NCBI RefSeq assembly: GCF_000972845.2
Contig: NC_040028.1
Coordinates: 7,865,198-7,929,197 of the forward strand
Source: Larimichthys crocea
Lineage: Eukaryota; Chordata; Actinopteri; Sciaenidae
Length of the DNA stretch: 64,000 bases
Direction of reading: 5' to 3'
This document shows positions 52,641-64,000 of the stretch, piece by piece. Numbering within the stretch: position 1 is the first letter of the stretch; every line of letters begins with the position of its first letter. A program made the position numbers and the translations under genes. The notes beneath the pieces are model-generated. The model saw nothing but the letters and a program-made list of their open reading frames with translations, did not search any database and was not told the DNA's origin.

Positions 52641-53534
52641 TGTTAGTCAGATAATTCTTACCGAATATTTTTTTTATCACACTATAAATATTTCATTAAA
52701 GACATGAAAAGGGATATCAGCAAATGTCAAATTAGTGCAGAAAATAGCAGAACAAAAGCTGTAAAATGATTTGCCTTTTCTTTTTTCTTTTTCTTTTTTT
52801 TTATATTGTGCGAACATGCTCAACAAATCTCCCGGGGGGAAAAAGAAAAGTGGAAATGGCTTATATTGCTTTAGGTGAGAGGACATCTCTCATCTTCCTT
52901 ATGCGTGACTTTAATTGGTTATGTTTCAGGTAGTTCATCCACAGTGAACATAAAGTAACTACATCCCCTTGAGAAGCTGCTACAGCATGTGCAAAATAGA
53001 GCAAAAAAGGATTTGGAGCAGAAACAGACACCAAAATCAAATGTCTGTGCTTTCTGAAGCAGAGCTAGGAAATATTCCACAAAAGACAGAATGAGAGAGA
53101 TGGAGAGCTTGAAAGAGAAACAAACCGTTCCTGGATAATCGGATTTGTTTTGTACGGCTGTTCCACCTGGCCTCCCAGTCTCTACCTCCCCTTCATTAAA
53201 ACAGCTTATAATTAATGCAGCACTGGCTATAATCCTGGTCACTCTGTTGCCCCCTTTTCAGTTGATAGGAGAGTCTCGTGGGACTGGGGTATTCAGGTGA
53301 GCGTGTCTGAGTCCCAACTACCAAGGGACCGGAGGGGATTGTCGCCCAAAGAGAGAGAGCCATCAGTGTGAGCATTGGGGGTGGCATGACAGCGTCAGGA
53401 TTAATTTTGAGGAAGCCTGGTTGCTGAGGCAGGCTGATAACATGGGTCAGCAGTTGCACAGACACCTGGACCCTTAAGCCACGAGTGTCTCTCTGGAAAA
53501 TAACTGTTAATGTACTGAGAGCTGTGTGTATTTA

Positions 53535-53538
53535 TGTG

Positions 53539-53587
<49 letters not shown>
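53535..53587. repeat. (TA)n(TG)n compound microsatellite
   Basis: TGTATATATATATATATG followed by about 15 TG units. Confidence 0.9.
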
Positions 53588-53588
<1 letters not shown>

Positions 53589-54735
53589 CGGGGTAGAGGA
53601 AGGGGTTGATAACCTGCCTAGCCTGCAGAAGATGTCCAGAGATGGCTGAAACCTGCAAAAAGAAAGTCAATTATAACGAGAGAAAAAGAGGTAGAGGAGA
53701 GGGGAACCATGGGTGAAATTAAAAGCCTGGTTTTTGTGATAAGTGGCAGTGATGTGAAGTCTTCACCAAAAAAAGGAGTGGTAATCTTGGGGTTGTGTAG
53801 AGAAAAAAAATGTCAAAATGTTCCAGCATGTTGAAGAGAGAAGAGTTGTGTGAAAGAGAGCTGGAGATGTAGTACTGTAGTTTTACACAGGATTCTGTAG
53901 CTAGTTTTCTTTTTTCAAAATCAATACAATATAGCCTTTACTGGTTTTATCCTATGAATAGATTATACTACAACACGATGACCTATTCACCGCCCAAAAT
54001 GTGCTGCAGTCTGACTATAAGAGATGTAAAAGAAAATCTCTGTGCAGCTAAATTCCCCAATGCCACAGGATTGCCTTGATTAAGGCGAGGTAGAGTCCTT
54101 GCAAACTTTTGAAAAATAGAAAGTCTGTCAAAAAAAAAAAGGGGGGCCATAACAGGTCAACCAGAAAAGACGGAGCACAGACAAAACAAACAGGGAGTTT
54201 AGGGTTTATTATTCAAACATCAGTTTGTTTCATGCATAAAGATGCCATTTTTGTGTTTCGTGTCATCAGAAACATTATCACTATCTTTCCTACTCTCTCC
54301 CAGTTCTAAATGTCAGAACATTATGTTCACTTTGTTCACTGACCTTTCCAAACCCATCAACACTGCCAGCAGCACTAATAACCCAGACATGCACAGCTAT
54401 GTTTCTATCTCATACCGCGCTATCTACATATTTGAAACAATGAGCCATTTGTTATGCAATTAATTATTGTGTGTATTTATGCGCTGAAAGACAACATGTG
54501 AGTACGTGGCATTATCAACACAAAGCTGTAGAGTGTATTTAAAGCAAGAAGGTGCCATACATCAGGAATATGCAATCATTTCCACCTAACTGAAAAGACC
54601 TTTTATTGGAGATCTGCTATGACATTCACAGCAGTTTGTTTTATTTTAATAAACTAAAAAAAAACAAAAAAAACATTTACGGCACCTGAATCAACGCAAA
54701 GACATACAAATAGGTGCAGACAGCTCTATCTCTCT

Positions 54736-54765
54736 CACACGCACACACACACACACATACACACA
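54736..54765. repeat. (CA)n microsatellite
   Basis: About 14 CA units with one TA interruption. Confidence 0.85.
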
Positions 54766-57700
54766 GATTTCAACCTAAGACAAAGAACGTTAAAAGTCCA
54801 TGAAATGGTGAGTTACTGAGCTCAAAGTTCACATTTTGAGGGGTGAGGGGGAAACAAGCTGGATTTGTTCTTTAAGGAGGCCCCAGTATTGTGCAGAGAG
54901 ATAAGGACTCAGAACAATGAAGGAAAGGCTGCCTGAGAGACCGATAATCCAGATGGCTACAGAGTCAACATCCATAGTGCAGCCGTGGATGGAAAGGACT
55001 GGAGACGAGAAGACGAGACGAGAGGAGGTTGTTCCAGCATCTGTTACTGGGAATTATGGTTCCATGTGGAGGAAAGGCACTCAAACAGGTAACTTCCTGT
55101 ATTGATTGATGGATGTTCCAGGGATTAAATCTTAACCTTATATTGATCCAGTTCACTTTGTGAGTATGGATCCAAGGGAATGGCACTAGTCTCAAAACAG
55201 CAGTTATTTCCCCTCACTGATTTCTTCATTTTAATTGCTGCCATTTAATTCCTATTTGCATGTATGCAGGAATCAAAAGACAGCATACCAAATATAAGTC
55301 TTTGATGATTAAAATGTACTGTTATAATAAACCGTACCCGTCAGCTACTCCAGCAATGCAAAAAATGTATTATTCACAACCAATGTCTGAACCAGATCTG
55401 ATCTGACAGGCAGCCATGTGCCCTGCAAATAACACCATGCTGTTAGCTCACCAATAAGATAACTGATGTCACTCACAGGTGTGAGTTGCGCTACACAACA
55501 CTGATGAGCAGAAAATGGAGATGATGGAATGCAATTTGTCATTCGCTCACTCCAAGGTTGTTTATGTAAGGTGTAGCATGAAAGGGAAGTGCCTACTCTA
55601 ATATCAAGTACACAGACAATGTTTTGGCGGCTGCAATTAGACTGAGCGTGTGAGCATTTGATAGGAACTGTCTTCAGTCCTCGCAGCCTTTAAAACAATA
55701 CACAACAATTTGTGAAGATTAGTCTATGAGCGATAGCGACATAATGATGAAACGAGGGGACGGCACTCTTGAATGATGGCAACACATACATACATCAAAT
55801 CATTCGTGTGTGTTCCATGCTCACACTTCACACTCTGTGGCTGAATCTCATTTGCATGAATTAGTGGATCGTATTTGCGATCTTGCTGTTGCTGCCTCGT
55901 GGCTTTAGAACAGCCTCGTCTCAAGTCACAGAGGAGGAAAGTCCGTGCACATCTTTAAACAGCAATTCACTTTACTTACTTTCACCTTTTCCTCATCTCA
56001 GAGCTTTATTTTTGTGTTTTGTACAGCTTGTGACCATGAGTTTATATGTAGCCCTGCATGTTCTTGCGTTTTCATCTTTCCTTTACCTGTTCATCTGTAA
56101 ACCCATTTATTACAACTATTTGGAGAAGAGCAATATAAGCTTTTAGTGTTAAAGGCAATGTTGAAGTGCTCTAAACAACATTTACTTTACTTAGATGACA
56201 TGCTACTGTAGATGCTGGCTTTAACTGTCAGACTGTCTTATTCAGTCTGTCCTTCATCACTCACTACCCCATCCACAAAAGAACATCAATATACAAATTA
56301 TCCAAAGTGATGCTTCCAGTATCATTGCTTGTTCCACTTGAATCTGGCATCTTAACCTGTGCACAAATCTGTTTTTTTCTGTCAAAGATGGTGGTGATCA
56401 GCACATTATAATACAGGCTTTTTATTCTATTGTATCCCATTATACTTTCATATGCATGAAAATAATTATAATTTTTGTAAATTAAAGTTTAAAATATCTA
56501 AAACATCCTTAAAATTTTAAATCCAACGCTGCTTCCTTTCCACGGCTGCCCAACAATACACCAGTGGAATCTCTGTTTTTCTTTGATCCCTCATCTGAAG
56601 CAGCAATATCCTTTGTATTTGGTAATTTATTATAGTTATTTTGAAATGTGCTTGGGAGAATGATTTGGGATTGGACATAATATACTACAGTACTACACTG
56701 TCTTTGTACTTTCTGATACACTGTGGTATGTTTTACTTTGTATAATTCTATTTGTGACTGATGTAGGCTGGTCCCCGCTACACTGACGCACATGTTTAGA
56801 CTCTAGTCCTAAATTATTTAATTGCTTGAAATCAACGTTTCAAACTCTCCAAACTTGGACAGGTAATAGAGCCTGAGCCTTTGATTGACATCCCAAGAGG
56901 ATCGTCCTCGTCCTTGTGGAGATAATTACATGATTGTAACCTTTATAATGTTATTAGCACACAGCTATTAAACTCAGCCTCCCAGCTATATTTTGTGTCA
57001 TTCAGCTTAAAACAGATTTATGTTCATGGTTCTGTCTGCAAATTTGAGAAAATGTGGCATCTCGGTCCGGATTATGCTGAATCTAAGCTTTAAATCTCCT
57101 TGCTACACTAACACTTGCAAACTTACAGTCATTTTTATGTTTTATTTCATTTTATTCACTTATAAAAATGAACTTCCTTTTTTTATTTCTGTATTTATTG
57201 TTCCTGTTTTGTGTTTTCCTTTGTTTTGATCATCTGTCAATCATCCTTTTATTTTTATTTTTTATTTTTTTTTGCCATTTCTCATTTTTGTATTATTTTT
57301 GTAAATACTAAAAACAAATAAACCCATTAAAGATGAACCATAATCTTGGTGGAAACCTTTTGTAAGTGATACATTTATTCAGTTTGTTAGGTTGTTTTCA
57401 TGACTAAAGCTGATTTTTATTTCAGGGGGTGATCCACAATATAATATTTGCCCTGTTCCTTTGTAACTGAAGGCCTTGTTCAGGATTCATTTGAGTCATT
57501 GCCAAAATATAGAAGGTGGTTATATAATAGAGTACTCCCACAGGAAAGTTTTCTGGCTGGAATAAGACTGTTAATAGACCATGTACTAGGTTTTTGCTTA
57601 CGTTAGATGGCTATTGTCATACAGAACACACACTGCAGTTGAACTTCTCACAGAAAAGGCAAAATTTTGGTTTAAAAAATAAAAATAATCTCAAGTATAT

Positions 57701-59814
57701 TGTTTTAAAATTGGTGGGCAGGACTTATATTATGCAAAGAATAACAAGTGCACCAAAAACAGTGTGTAATTGTGAGTGTAGGGGATAAAAGTCACCCTCC
57801 CTCCCATAAAGACACAAATCCAGTCCAAATTGATTCAATAGTAACAAAAAAAAGTGACAATCACGAGCTCCCATGGCATTATAAGCTAAAGATTGTTGCA
57901 ACTTGGTGAGCAATGATGTTTTTGAGTAGTACATAACAATTTATCTCATAATATGAACAGAATTTCACGTCCCAGCTTTTCAGAAAGATTGATGGCATTA
58001 TATAGAAAAATAGATTTTGGAACAGAGCTCGGAAGTGGTTTCGGCTCACTGTGCTCCAGACCTGTTTAATCTTGTACCAGTCTGAATGTATGAAATAGTG
58101 TTTGACAGACAGCTGTCAGCCTTTTCTTTTGTGTTTGAAATTGGGTAACGGATAACGTATTTCTGTAATTCCACTGTAAATTGGTTTAACACAAAGAAAT
58201 AACAACTTTATTTCTAGCTTAGAGAAAATGACAGAAATGTAAACTTGGCAGCTGGATGAGTCAATTATACAATTTACATCATGATTACTGGGGATGATAT
58301 TTACAGAAATGTTAATTAAAGTGCACTATTTCTAAGAAATAAAGAAATAAAACTAAATAAAAAATACAATACAGAGAGCCTGTGTCAGCACCTGTGTGCA
58401 TTATGAAGGCAGGAAAGAAATACTGACATCTTTAATATGTGACACTATATTAAAAGTCAGAGAGTCAATACTTGCTCCTGTCTCACTATGATGAAACCTA
58501 CAGAATAGAGGGAATTTCATACTGAAATAACTGAATCAAATTTTATTTCCGTGTATTATTAAAGACAATCCCATTTAGGGGAATAAAACCATAGTTTCAA
58601 ACACACAAATATTTCCAAAAACCAAATCCGGTTGCATCACCAGCATCATCAAATGATGTGATGTTTTTGTTCCTGAAAGTCTTGAAATCTTCATAACGTG
58701 ATGGAAGGAGCGCTAAAAACATTTACACAAAGGGCAGTTTTATACAACATCTACTGTAGGAATGTTGTACATCTGAGTATTGTCCTGACGCTAAACGAGA
58801 CTCTCTTTATTAACTATCAAAAACATATAAAAACAATATACTCCTTTAACTATAGTAACATGATTGAAATATCTGTAGCTACTATTTTCTGTGACAGGTT
58901 TTTAAATTTTGCAAGTGTGGAGACAACCAGTGTATCCCTGTCGGGGAAAAAAAAACAACAACTTCACTCAACTTGATTGAGACTTGGATGTAGGAAAGGG
59001 CACACTAAGTCTGGTCCAAGAATGGCCAGTAATTTTTTTTATCAGTCTGTATTTCATGTTACAAAAATTGCACCTATTTGCTGGAGAGACTTGTACAAAG
59101 TGAAAATGGATGGTTTCCTCTCTTAACGTGTTAATCTGCCACGTTGCTGACTCAGAACATGAAAGACAGAAAATTGAAAAGTGTGTCCTGTGGAAGAAAA
59201 GAAAAAAAGCCATATTTTGTTACCATGCTGGATGAAATACTTAATTAAAGCTGTTTTTATATAGTAGGTGATTGGATTTTGATTTGAAATTCAACTTTAA
59301 AGCGACCTTTATCTTTTTATTTCACTTAATGACTATGTCAGTATCGATTTAACAAGTCATTAAGATGCAAAGGGATAGAAACTCACCCATACAAGGATTT
59401 TGAATAATTGATTATGTATTAGTAACAGCTTAACCTCTGCATCGCTAAGCCACATCATCTTTAAATTAGATGCATTCCCTGCCAAAGAACAGCCTGCCAC
59501 TGCACTGTATCACATCTCTAAAGTAAGCCAGAGGATTTGTGTCTCATTTTCTTCCAGATTTCTTCCCATATGTCTAATGCTGATGTAAACATTGGTATAT
59601 TACATCCAAATGATAAAAAAAAGGAAAACAAAATGTACAATATATAATCTGTAATTAACAAAGTAAAGTTATTTTGGAACATTATTCAAAATTCTCACAG
59701 TATTGCTTTCACAGGGGCTAAATTTCTTTAATTACAGCCTTCCAAATGACTTGAAGGTAAGGAGTAGTCTCACACATCACAACATAATAACATCTCAGCT
59801 AATGGACTGGTTGC

Positions 59815-59955
59815 ACAGCAGACATGTTGACATTGTGTCAAAGCAGAACACTCTCAGTTTTAATGATGGCTGAATTCCTCTTAGGGGAATGGCACTGAAC
59901 CAGTGTTATTAAGTCCACTTGTGTTTTTCTTTGACAAGTCAAAATATCTGCTGAT
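59815..59955 (+). repeat. Divergent dispersed repeat, copy B
   Basis: Same orientation and block order as 22830-23035: CACAGCAGACATG, TTTTAATGATGGC, GGGGAATGGCAC, CAGTGTTATT, AAGTCCAC, and TTTGACAAGTCAAAA followed by CTGCTG. The two copies differ by many substitutions and small gaps, so both are old. Confidence 0.45.
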
Positions 59956-61679
59956 ATTGGAGAATAAAGACATCTAACAGAGTTTAAGTTAAATACAAAA
60001 CTATCTGGCCATTTTGAAGTTAGTCAGCTATGTATTATTGAAGAAAATACTATATTTTTATGCAAATGTGGATTTCCTGATTAGCTGTAGTCTGGGTAGA
60101 GCTGCAGGGAGAGGTTTTCAGCACGACTTTAAGTGAGAGAAAGGCAAAGGAAGGACTTCTTGTTGTGGTAATGTACCAGCTGGCAGTGATGTCAATCTTC
60201 AAGATACAACTCCTTGTTCCTTGAAGCAGAGAGCCAAAAGGTCAATGGCAAAAAACAACTTACAGGTTATTCCTGTTGACATACCTTTGTGAACTGCGTT
60301 TATCAAGCATCTAAGAATCTCCCTGGAAGTTAAAGCAGAACTGACAGTACTCCTACCTCAGACTTGGAAATGACAACAACCTAGAGAAGCAGCAGCACAA
60401 CGTGAGCTGGGACTTTAATCTATACATACATAAATAATCTACATCTCTAGTTTGACTCTGACCAGGGCTCCCCACCATGGTATGAATCTTTCACAGATCC
60501 TGCTTCACAGTACAACCCAGAATTGAAAAGCCCTTTCATGGAGGCAATTCTTGATGTACAAAGAGTCCCCTAATGCCAGTGAGACAAGACAGAATCAGGT
60601 ACAGATGGCCAAACAATGCTTACAATAACTGTACCGTGTTCAATAGTATTGTGAGCCTGTGACTCATAAAACTGACTCTGATCTTATGCCAATGATCCAT
60701 GAAATCTTTTTGAATCCTCAAACATAAATGGAGGGCGGAGGATAATTCATGTTGCTTTGAGGTATGAGCACCAAGATGAATGGCTGTGCTATTTCTGAAG
60801 CAGTCTTTCTTCAAAGCTATACAAGGAGCAAGTACACACAGGTGATAAACTCAAAAACACCTACAGTGCATTGAGTACCAAAATCCGCAGGGGTCTGTCT
60901 ACCTGACCAGAGCTGGATTGGGCTGTTTTGTTGCATGCAGCCTTTTGTCAGGTTTTGGTTTTGAACAATTTATCAGTAAAACAATGAAACAACAAACAAA
61001 GCACTGAAATATAACATACTTAATTACCAGTACTGTACATCATGAAATTATCAAGTGGATTTTGTACATGATTCGAAAACAGTTTCAAATGGCAAGAACA
61101 CTAATGCAGATTTGTAGCTAACTGGTTGGCTGTAGGTGGAGTTGCATTAGATTTTAGCTGTCCATACACCGAAATTATCAAACAATGAGATGATTTACCA
61201 TTGACAGAAGGATCTAGTCACAATATAACCAGATTTTGTATAGAAGTAGCCTGAGTAATCACAAGGAATGAAATGAATCAGTCAGATATGAGAAAAGGCT
61301 GCTGGAACACAGGGGAACACAGGGATCAATACATTTCTTTTTTTATCAACGTGTAGGTGTATATAGCATGGGAAATTAGCAGACAATGTAATTTCATTTT
61401 CACTTGCATCATATACAACCATTTCACATTAGCAATTACAAAGTCATTTTATAACTTAAACCCAATCTACCAAATCTAAACCTAATTCAATGCTAATTTG
61501 ATGCTAGGACTGAAATGATTACTCCAGGAACAAGTAAATAAAATTATAAAAACTTCCATTCAAATTATCTGCTGAACCATACAAAGTGCACGGACAATAA
61601 CATTATTGTACCAATGTTGTGTATGTGTATGTTAAAAATAGATGAAAGACAACAGGAGAAATTATCGAAAGTACAAAGA

Positions 61680-61778
61680 AATATATATATATATATATAT
61701 TATATAATATATTATATATATTTTAATATATATATATATAGTATATATACATATAATATATATATAGTATATATATAA
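61680..61778. repeat. Long AT-dinucleotide palindromic tract
   Basis: About 99 bp almost entirely of alternating A/T with TATATAATATATTATATATA-type interruptions. It is self-complementary over most of its length. Confidence 0.9.
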
Positions 61779-62179
61779 GAACGTCCTATTTTTTGGAGTG
61801 TTTCGATTTGAAAGCAGTCAGAGTGGTGGAGAATACTACCTGGTTTGAGGTGGAATCTGTCAGAGGAACACTGTCAGCACAGCAGCAGAGAGATACCAAT
61901 TGAACTGCAGTACCATACTACTGCTCTGCACTGAAACAACATTTACCTTTGTTGCAGCAAACAAGGCTTGAGGCATCTTTGCAGGTTATGAATTGTACAT
62001 GATTTGAAATCAACCTGAAACCTTATAAAGAATCTTAGAACGGACTTAGTATTACCTCGGTATAAAGAAAAGAAGGTGATTGACTGATATGTAACACTTC
62101 TCTCAGCCTGATAGAGGTCTAACCCCAGAGAGGAGTTGAAAAGTTTCTAGGTGTGTTGAGTATAGGTTCTGACAGGGGC

Positions 62180-62580
62180 TGTGCATCAGCAGAGCGCTCT
62201 GTCTGACCTTCCCTGCTGTTGAGCCCATTACGCTTCAATTAACGACAGCGGCCTGCTGCGACCAGAAGGAACAGCTGCTGGGCCCACATGGTGGTAATTC
62301 AATGAGAGTGCCAGACAGGGGGGACACAAAACTTGATCCGCCAATCAGACACACCTATGCACAAGGGGATACAAATTTACTCCGCTGTATTGGGCCTTAA
62401 GACAGAGGAGCGAAAAATCGCGACCTGAACTCCATAATGCTCTCACAGTGTGCGAGAGCTATTCGAAAATGTTGCTGAGCCTCGCCATATGGGTAATTCA
62501 ATTTCACATGCAACAAAAAATCTAATTAGTGGCTATGATCTTGCCTAATGGATACTCAAAGTTCATGTAAAAGCAATGCA
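62180..62580. promoter_or_regulatory. Possible conserved non-coding element
   Basis: About 400 bp of high-complexity, repeat-free sequence, more GC-balanced than its surroundings, with homeodomain-type cores (TTCAATTAACGA, GGTAATTCAA twice at 62293-62302 and 62491-62500, TCTAATTAGTGG). No open frame. It sits between an AT palindrome and a CT tract. Conservation is an inference from texture. Confidence 0.3.
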
Positions 62581-62695
62581 GGAGGTTCCTTTCAATAAAG
62601 GGTGTATGATTGGTTTCAGCATTGGTAGAGACTCAATGATTTATGAATTTATGATTGATTGACTGTCAAGATGGACAGAGGAAGGCATCAAAACA

Positions 62696-62732
<37 letters not shown>
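62696..62732. repeat. (CT)n microsatellite
   Basis: About 18 CT units with one TAT interruption at 62718-62720. Confidence 0.9.
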
Positions 62733-64000
62733 GTCCATTGTTCATTCAAATACTCTGCCCTCCCACATATTGGCAGGGATTATATGTCAACCCATGATGT
62801 CACCCACTGGATTATGGAATGGACAACAGTTTTGAAGCCAGAATTGGCATTATGGGCATTGTCGCATTGTCATCTTGATTTTTCTGGGTGACATACTGCA
62901 GCTTGCAAGGTTTTGATGGGTTTTCGAGCAGGAAAAAATGTCTGCTCATAAATGTCTTTTTATTACAGCTATACAGTTAAAAATATGTCTAAAATATGTT
63001 TCTGAAAACATTTGAAGTGAGAAATACAGTAACAGAATACAGATTCATATTAGATCAACGCTGACTAGTTTGACAGTTTTATTGGACTTTCTTGAGCCCA
63101 GTGTGTTGTGCTGAGAAGAGTCACTGAGAATGACTTGTCAATCACAAGGAGGCCATTCCCTAGAGAATACCCCACTTAATATTTTACTTTTTTTAAGTGG
63201 GACCATAATTTACAAAAGAACATCATGCTGTATGGAAGAAGACTTGAAACTAGTGATTTAGACTATAAACTCATTAGGAAACTGTTTACTGAGGTAATAA
63301 ATCAATGAAGGAAATAGGGTCATTTTCTCTCAGAGCTCAATACAGCCTGACATTTTTTGCAGCCAATAGACAATTCCACATTGGTTTCACTCCACAGCCC
63401 CAGAAGCTCTGTCCACTAATTATATTGTCAATAGTAGAACATGTCCCTACCTTCCATATGCATCATCATTGACCCTTGTATTCAATTTTGTTATTATAGT
63501 AATTTGAATAGTGTTTATTGCCTCATCTTCTAAATAGATGTGTGCTACACAGACTTTTTAAATCTTATAATAAGGGTCCCCAAAGTCAGGAATGTTCTAA
63601 TCCTACAAATAGAAGGCTTTAAAGCCACAACGTGTAACTTTTATACCATAAAATAACAGGTTATAAATCATTTTGACTCTCTGTGCTCTGGGTATGATCT
63701 TCTGCAAGAAGTACATAATGCTTCATGGCAATAAATCACACACCACCAACTATTTTACTTATTTTGGGGAAAGTGGATCATTTTTTAGGGAAAAAAATGT
63801 CTCCTGATGGACAATAAACTAAACTGCTGTGAACTATAGCTGCTTTCAGCTAATGTTAGTCCAGACTGTGAATTCAAAGTGCAGAGGGAGTGTTAGTGTT
63901 TGTACCACAGCCGTTTTGGACCACTGGGAAGAGATTTTTTTAGCGATTGCTGACAGGGAGCGGAGCTGGTGTTGTACTGAACTGGTGAGCAGGCAAAGTA

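Larger units (their letters stand above)
44512..64000 (-). other. thsd7b: 5' flank or 5' untranslated intron of thsd7b
   Basis: Everything to the right of the start exon. Because the start exon begins at a splice acceptor (TTCTTCCCACAG at 44512), at least one untranslated exon and the promoter should lie here or beyond the right edge; I cannot fix either. No coding exon of another gene is recognised. It contains microsatellites, a LINE remnant (49900-50445), an AT palindrome (61680-61778) and possible conserved non-coding stretches. Confidence 0.6.

Noticed and set aside
1..64000. A novel prokaryote-like or defence system
   Set aside because: All confident genes are exons of one vertebrate gene plus dead mobile elements; nothing supports operons or another system.

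Overview
This window is vertebrate nuclear DNA, almost certainly from a percomorph teleost. It has long AT-rich introns, AG/GT splice sites, abundant microsatellites, fish-type Tc1, SINE and LINE fossils, and one multi-exon gene on the minus strand. There is no prokaryotic, organellar or viral gene organisation: no ribosome binding sites, operons, CRISPR array or rRNA. The long open frames outside the exons listed here look like chance or repeat-derived frames.

The gene is the 5' part of a thrombospondin type-1 repeat membrane protein of the THSD7 family, best matched to THSD7B. Five coding exons are placed to the base and all read on the minus strand: 44335-44511 (start codon and signal peptide), 11775-12642, 9848-10096, 8776-8945 and 4104-4262. 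Every junction has a consensus AG acceptor and GT donor, and the phases (1, 2, 2, 1, 1) join into one uninterrupted frame of 535 codons plus one base. The rest of the gene (more TSP1 repeats, membrane helix, cytoplasmic tail) must lie to the left, outside the window. The exon at 4104-4262 lies wholly inside an open frame on the opposite strand and is easy to miss.

Layout: 1-4103 is intron after the last visible exon, with a (TGTC)n microsatellite near 653-724. 4104-12642 holds four exons. 12643-44334 is one 31.7 kb intron, carrying two tRNA-derived SINE copies (22183-22360, nested in an older repeat, and 34441-34647), a dead, left-truncated Tc1 transposon (about 28605-29678), other dispersed repeats, and an unusual 33-bp perfect inverted repeat beside 15-bp tandem units (39522-39668). 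44335-44511 is the start exon. 44512-64000 is 5' sequence (5' UTR introns and/or promoter side) with a LINE 3' end (about 49900-50445), a long AT palindrome (61680-61778), and some low-repeat stretches that may be conserved non-coding elements.

I found no new biological system. The items most worth a second look are the hairpin with its tandem units, the His-rich insertion in the THSD7B ectodomain, the nested SINE, and the possible upstream untranslated exon and regulatory elements.
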